From an uncultured Parabacteroides sp. (lineage in GTDB: Bacteria > Bacteroidota > Bacteroidia > Bacteroidales > Tannerellaceae): a DNA stretch of 16,826 nucleotides. The notes beneath the pieces are model-generated. The model did not search any database and was not told where the DNA came from. It saw only the letters and a list, made by a program, of their open reading frames with translations. The stretch covers positions 1-16,826 of the forward strand of contig NZ_CABUOD010000061.1 in the NCBI RefSeq assembly GCF_902493135.1. The letters run 5' to 3'. Shown piece by piece: positions 14,805 through 16,826 of this stretch. The position numbers and the translations under genes were made by a program. Each line of letters starts with the position of its first letter. The stretch's first letter is position 1.

Positions 14805-15572
14805 ATGATTAGTCCGTTAGCTTATATAGATGCAAGCGCGAAGTTAGGAGCGAACGTAACCGTCCATCCGTTTGCATACATCGACAAGAATGTGGAAATA
14901 GGGGATGACTGCGAGATCATGCCTCATGCCAGCATCATGAGCGGAACCCGCATGGGAAAGAGAAACCGCGTCTTCAATGGCGCTGTCATTGCTGCCGAAC
15001 CGCAGGATTTTAAATACAAAGGAGACGATACGATCGTCGAAATCGGAGATGATAACGTGATCCGTGAAAACGTGGTGATCAACCGTGCGACCCATCCTGA
15101 TGGAAAGACGATCATCGGCAATGGCAATTTCCTGCATGAAGGCGTACATGTTTCCCACGACACGCATATCGGTAATCATAGCGTGTTTGGCTACGGGAGC
15201 AAGATATCCGGCAACTGCATGATTGAAGATTATGTGATTTTCGGAGGTAATGTATTGGTGAGCCAGAATTGCCGTGTCGGGACTTGGTCGATGACGCAGA
15301 CCGGTTGCCGTTTTCGCAAGGACGTGCCCCCTTATATTGTTGCCGCATTGGAGCCAACCACCTATTACGGGGTAAATTCCGTAATCCTGATGCACGAGGG
15401 CATGAGTGAAAAGGTCGTAAAACATATCAGCCATGCTTACCGTATCATCTATCAAGGCAACACCAGTATATTCGATGCCCTGCTGATGATTAAGGACCAG
15501 GTTCCGATGAGCGATGAAATTCAGCATATCATCGACTTCGTCAATGCTTCGAAGTTGGGGATTATCAAATAA
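14805..15572 (+). CDS. lpxA: LpxA-type acyl-ACP:UDP-N-acetylglucosamine O-acyltransferase
   Basis: A 255-residue left-handed beta-helix acyltransferase, the first committed enzyme type of lipid A synthesis, placing a hydroxyacyl chain on UDP-GlcNAc in the cytoplasm. Hexapeptide repeats run from residue 1 to about 185. Family landmarks are AEPQDFKYKG, IRENVVINRATH and HVSHDTHIGN, where H118 matches the catalytic histidine (H125 of E. coli), followed by the C-terminal helical domain (VVKHISHAYRIIYQGN). Length is close to the E. coli enzyme (262). The ATG at 14805 gives the family-standard start MISPLAYIDASAKLG; the longer frame from 14709 overlaps the previous gene and is rejected. It follows the pump genes by 34 bases with no visible promoter, so it is probably co-transcribed. 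In Bacteroidales the core lpxA usually follows lpxC-fabZ, so this may be a second copy. Confidence 0.88.
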   Translation: MISPLAYIDASAKLGANVTVHPFAYIDKNVEIGDDCEIMPHASIMSGTRMGKRNRVFNGAVIAAEPQDFKYKGDDTIVEIGDDNVIRENVVINRATHPDGKTIIGNGNFLHEGVHVSHDTHIGNHSVFGYGSKISGNCMIEDYVIFGGNVLVSQNCRVGTWSMTQTGCRFRKDVPPYIVAALEPTTYYGVNSVILMHEGMSEKVVKHISHAYRIIYQGNTSIFDALLMIKDQVPMSDEIQHIIDFVNASKLGIIK

Positions 15573-15596
15573 AATCGGATGATCCGAACTGAAAAG

Positions 15597-15630
15597 AAAG
15601 AGTTGTTCTTTATGGAGCAGCTCTTTTTTT
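15597..15630 (+). terminator. Intrinsic terminator of the efflux-lpxA operon
   Basis: AAAGAGTTGTTC (15597-15608) pairs with GAGCAGCTCTTT (15615-15626) including two G:U pairs, with a 6-base loop and T residues through 15630. A smaller TCGGA-TGA-TCCGA hairpin precedes it (15575-15587). This is the first strong terminator after 8907, so it marks the likely end of a four-gene operon. Confidence 0.87.
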
Positions 15631-15633
15631 ATT

Positions 15634-15641
15634 TATCTTTG
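15634..15641 (+). promoter_or_regulatory. -7 box for the DUF1080 gene
   Basis: TATCTTTG matches TAnnTTTG exactly and lies immediately after the preceding terminator. No clear -33 box is seen. Transcription would begin near 15648. Confidence 0.5.
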
Positions 15642-15687
15642 CTCAGTTTTAATATTCTCAATGTCTAATTTAAAAATGAAATGTAAC

Positions 15688-16428
15688 ATGAAAAACGTAT
15701 TGAAATCGTTTGTGGTCCTTTTGGCCGTTATGGCTGCTGTCCCATCTTTTGCGCAAAAAGCGAATAACACGTTGACTGAAAAAGAAAAGAAACAAGGTTG
15801 GACCTTGCTGTTCAACGGGAAAGATTTTACCGGTTGGAGACAATGCAACAATACCGGAATGGCTTCGAACTGGGTAATCGAAGACGAAGCGATGAAAGTC
15901 TTTACCGCTCCGGGCAAGAAACCGGGACATGGTGCAGGAGGCGATATCCTGTATAAGGAAAAGAAATACAAGAACTTTGAACTGTCTGTTGATTGGAAAA
16001 CCAGCAAAATGGGAAATTCAGGCATCTTCTACTATGTACGTGAAGTTCCGGGCAAACCGATCTATTATGCAGCTCCCGAAGTGCAGGTCTTGGATAATGT
16101 GGATGCTACCGACAACAAGTTGGCCAACCACCTTGCCGGCTCTTTGTATGATATGCTTCCTGCCGATCCGAAAACGGTGAAACCTGCCGGCGAATGGAAC
16201 ACGATCGTAATCAAAGTGAAGGATGGCAAGGTGACGCATACCCAGAACGGTAAAAAGGTCGTTCAGTACACTTTGTGGAGCAAAGAGTGGGATGAGTTGG
16301 TTGCCAATAGCAAATTCAAGGATTTTGAAGGTTTTCAGGAAGGTATTTCCCATGAAGGTTATATCGGCTTGCAAGATCATGGCTATCCCATTTGGTTCCG
16401 TAACATCAAGATTCGGGAATTGAAGTAA
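15688..16428 (+). CDS. Secreted DUF1080 (3-keto-disaccharide hydrolase-like) protein
   Basis: A 246-residue exported protein of the DUF1080/PF06439 family, a concanavalin-A-like jelly-roll fold; some members hydrolyse 3-keto-glycosides. A signal peptide (MKNVLKSFVVLL to PSFAQ, cleavage near residue 23) is followed by the family landmarks LFNGKDFTGWR, KYKNFELSVDWKTS, MGNSGIFYYVRE, PEVQVLDN, GSLYDMLPA, GEWNTIVIKVKDGK and GYIGLQDHGYPIWFRNIKIREL. The domain fills the mature protein. The Met at 15688 gives a normal signal peptide; in-frame ATGs at 15676 and 15661 are alternatives that lengthen it by 4 or 9 residues. It stands alone between a terminator and a hairpin. The substrate is unknown, and no keto-sugar oxidoreductase partner adjoins it. 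Confidence 0.9.
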   Translation: MKNVLKSFVVLLAVMAAVPSFAQKANNTLTEKEKKQGWTLLFNGKDFTGWRQCNNTGMASNWVIEDEAMKVFTAPGKKPGHGAGGDILYKEKKYKNFELSVDWKTSKMGNSGIFYYVREVPGKPIYYAAPEVQVLDNVDATDNKLANHLAGSLYDMLPADPKTVKPAGEWNTIVIKVKDGKVTHTQNGKKVVQYTLWSKEWDELVANSKFKDFEGFQEGISHEGYIGLQDHGYPIWFRNIKIRELK

Positions 16429-16438
16429 GTGATTGCCT

Positions 16439-16508
16439 AAGAATATGAGCTGATTGGTAAATCTTAATTTAGCGGTCGCCGCCCATTGTCCAATCGGCTC
16501 ATATTCTT
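16439..16508. repeat. Long hairpin between convergent genes
   Basis: AAGAATATGAGCTGATTGG (16439-16457) pairs with positions 16490-16508 along 19 bp; 18 are Watson-Crick and one is U:G in the plus-strand RNA. The 32-base loop holds a smaller hairpin, GCGG (16472-16475) with CCGC (16479-16482). No T-run follows on the plus strand. Its position between the DUF1080 stop codon (16428) and the Rpn stop codon (16546) suits a shared terminator, but the stem is unusually long. It could also be a mobile palindromic element. Confidence 0.65.
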
Positions 16509-16545
16509 GTAAACGGACCTTCTTCTTGCAAGGTCGCAGTTTCCC

Positions 16546-16826
16546 TTATAAAGACCGGATTGTTTCCTCGCTCAAGCCGGTGCACCTTGCTATGGTAGCC
16601 ATATCTACGTCCGTCTCTTTCATCTTGGAAGCGACTTGGCGCATGCCTTCGGCAAAACCTTCCGCTTTTCCTTCTTCAAGACCTTCTGCTTTCCCTTCGG
16701 CAAGCCCTTCCGCTTTCCCTTCTGCAAGCCCTTCCGCTTTCCCTTCGGCGATTCCTTCCAGCTTGGAAGTATAGATCGCGTTGTTCTGGATGTTGATGTC
16801 TTCGAGGTGGCGGATGTAGACGAGGC
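16546..16826 (-). CDS. Rpn/PD-(D/E)XK nuclease-family transposase-like protein, C-terminal part
   Basis: The window edge cuts this gene, leaving the last 92 codons. The visible part starts with LVYIRHLEDINIQNNAIYTS, the end of the nuclease-domain region as in Rpn-family (PF12784-like) proteins. About four copies of an AEGKAEGL-type repeat follow (residues 25-60 of the fragment), then a C-terminal segment ending in DMATIARCTGLSEETIRSL. That end resembles the small helical motif 'IxxxTGLSxEEI' found at the tail of this family. Rpn proteins are recombination-promoting DNA endonucleases, often present in several variable copies in Bacteroidota. The catalytic residues are outside the window, so activity cannot be judged. 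The stop codon is at 16546-16548. Confidence 0.85.
   Translation of the reverse strand, partial: LVYIRHLEDINIQNNAIYTSKLEGIAEGKAEGLAEGKAEGLAEGKAEGLEEGKAEGFAEGMRQVASKMKETDVDMATIARCTGLSEETIRSL
16645..16752 (-). repeat. 24-bp in-frame tandem repeat in the Rpn-family gene
   Basis: The DNA coding for IAEGKAEG, LAEGKAEG, LAEGKAEG and LEEGKAEG, then FAEG, forms four full 24-base units and a half unit that differ at only a few bases. A 24-base unit keeps the reading frame when units are gained or lost. The protein segment is a charged, probably helical linker. Confidence 0.8.

Noticed and set aside
14844..15527. A 227-codon minus-strand frame opposite the LpxA-type gene
   Set aside because: The plus strand encodes clear hexapeptide repeats and the catalytic motif; the antisense product has no recognisable features.
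16645..16752. Tandem repeat considered as a CRISPR array
   Set aside because: The 24-base units are contiguous without unique spacers and are in frame with a coding region.
16454..16774. A plus-strand frame with a PSAFPSA-type repeat at the window end
   Set aside because: It is the complement of the AEGKAEGL repeat of the Rpn-family gene and begins inside the hairpin; the minus-strand reading has a recognisable family.

Overview
The window looks like chromosomal DNA of a Bacteroidales bacterium, most like Parabacteroides. The reasons are promoter boxes of the Bacteroidota type (TAnnTTTG near -7, often TTG/TTTG about 19 bases upstream), weak or absent Shine-Dalgarno sequences, small RRM and cold-shock RNA-binding proteins, a tRNA gene without an encoded CCA end, and a lipoprotein-anchored RND pump with a NodT-type outer-membrane factor. 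The genus is an inference; no database search was possible.

Layout. Positions 1-160 hold tRNA-Asp(GTC) and a strong intrinsic terminator. Positions 211-2635 hold small housekeeping and regulatory genes: an XRE-type regulator on the minus strand whose ribosome binding site lies in a perfect 10-bp inverted repeat, 3-methyladenine DNA glycosylase I (tag), an RRM protein, a large imperfect inverted repeat, and a cold-shock-domain protein with a basic tail. Positions 2670-2887 carry a frameshifted remnant of a membrane protein. MarC-family and M23-peptidase lipoprotein genes then converge at 3570-3597.

Positions 4553-7826, all on the minus strand, form a hexuronate module: a LacI-family regulator, then an operon of an SDR-type D-mannonate oxidoreductase (uxuB-like) and mannonate dehydratase (uxuA). 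The operon has its own promoter, a candidate operator near its start site and a terminator. Together the enzymes would turn fructuronate into 2-keto-3-deoxygluconate via mannonate. A small multi-pass membrane protein gene (7896-8537) lies upstream of the regulator.

Positions 8744-15630, on the plus strand, form a tripartite RND efflux operon (adaptor lipoprotein, inner-membrane transporter, outer-membrane factor). An LpxA-type acyltransferase gene closes it, only 34 bases after the outer-membrane factor and before a strong terminator. The leader of this operon contains a possible 22-codon upstream reading frame. The window ends with a secreted DUF1080-family (3-keto-disaccharide hydrolase-like) gene, a long hairpin, and the C-terminus of an Rpn/PD-(D/E)XK nuclease-family protein with an AEGKAEGL repeat, cut by the window edge.

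Most of the window is ordinary chromosomal content. I see no phage, CRISPR array, or complete insertion sequence, and no clearly new multi-gene system. The items most worth a second look are the lpxA-like gene inside the efflux operon, the efflux leader reading frame, the hairpin over the XRE ribosome binding site, the membrane-protein remnant and the unexplained inverted repeats.
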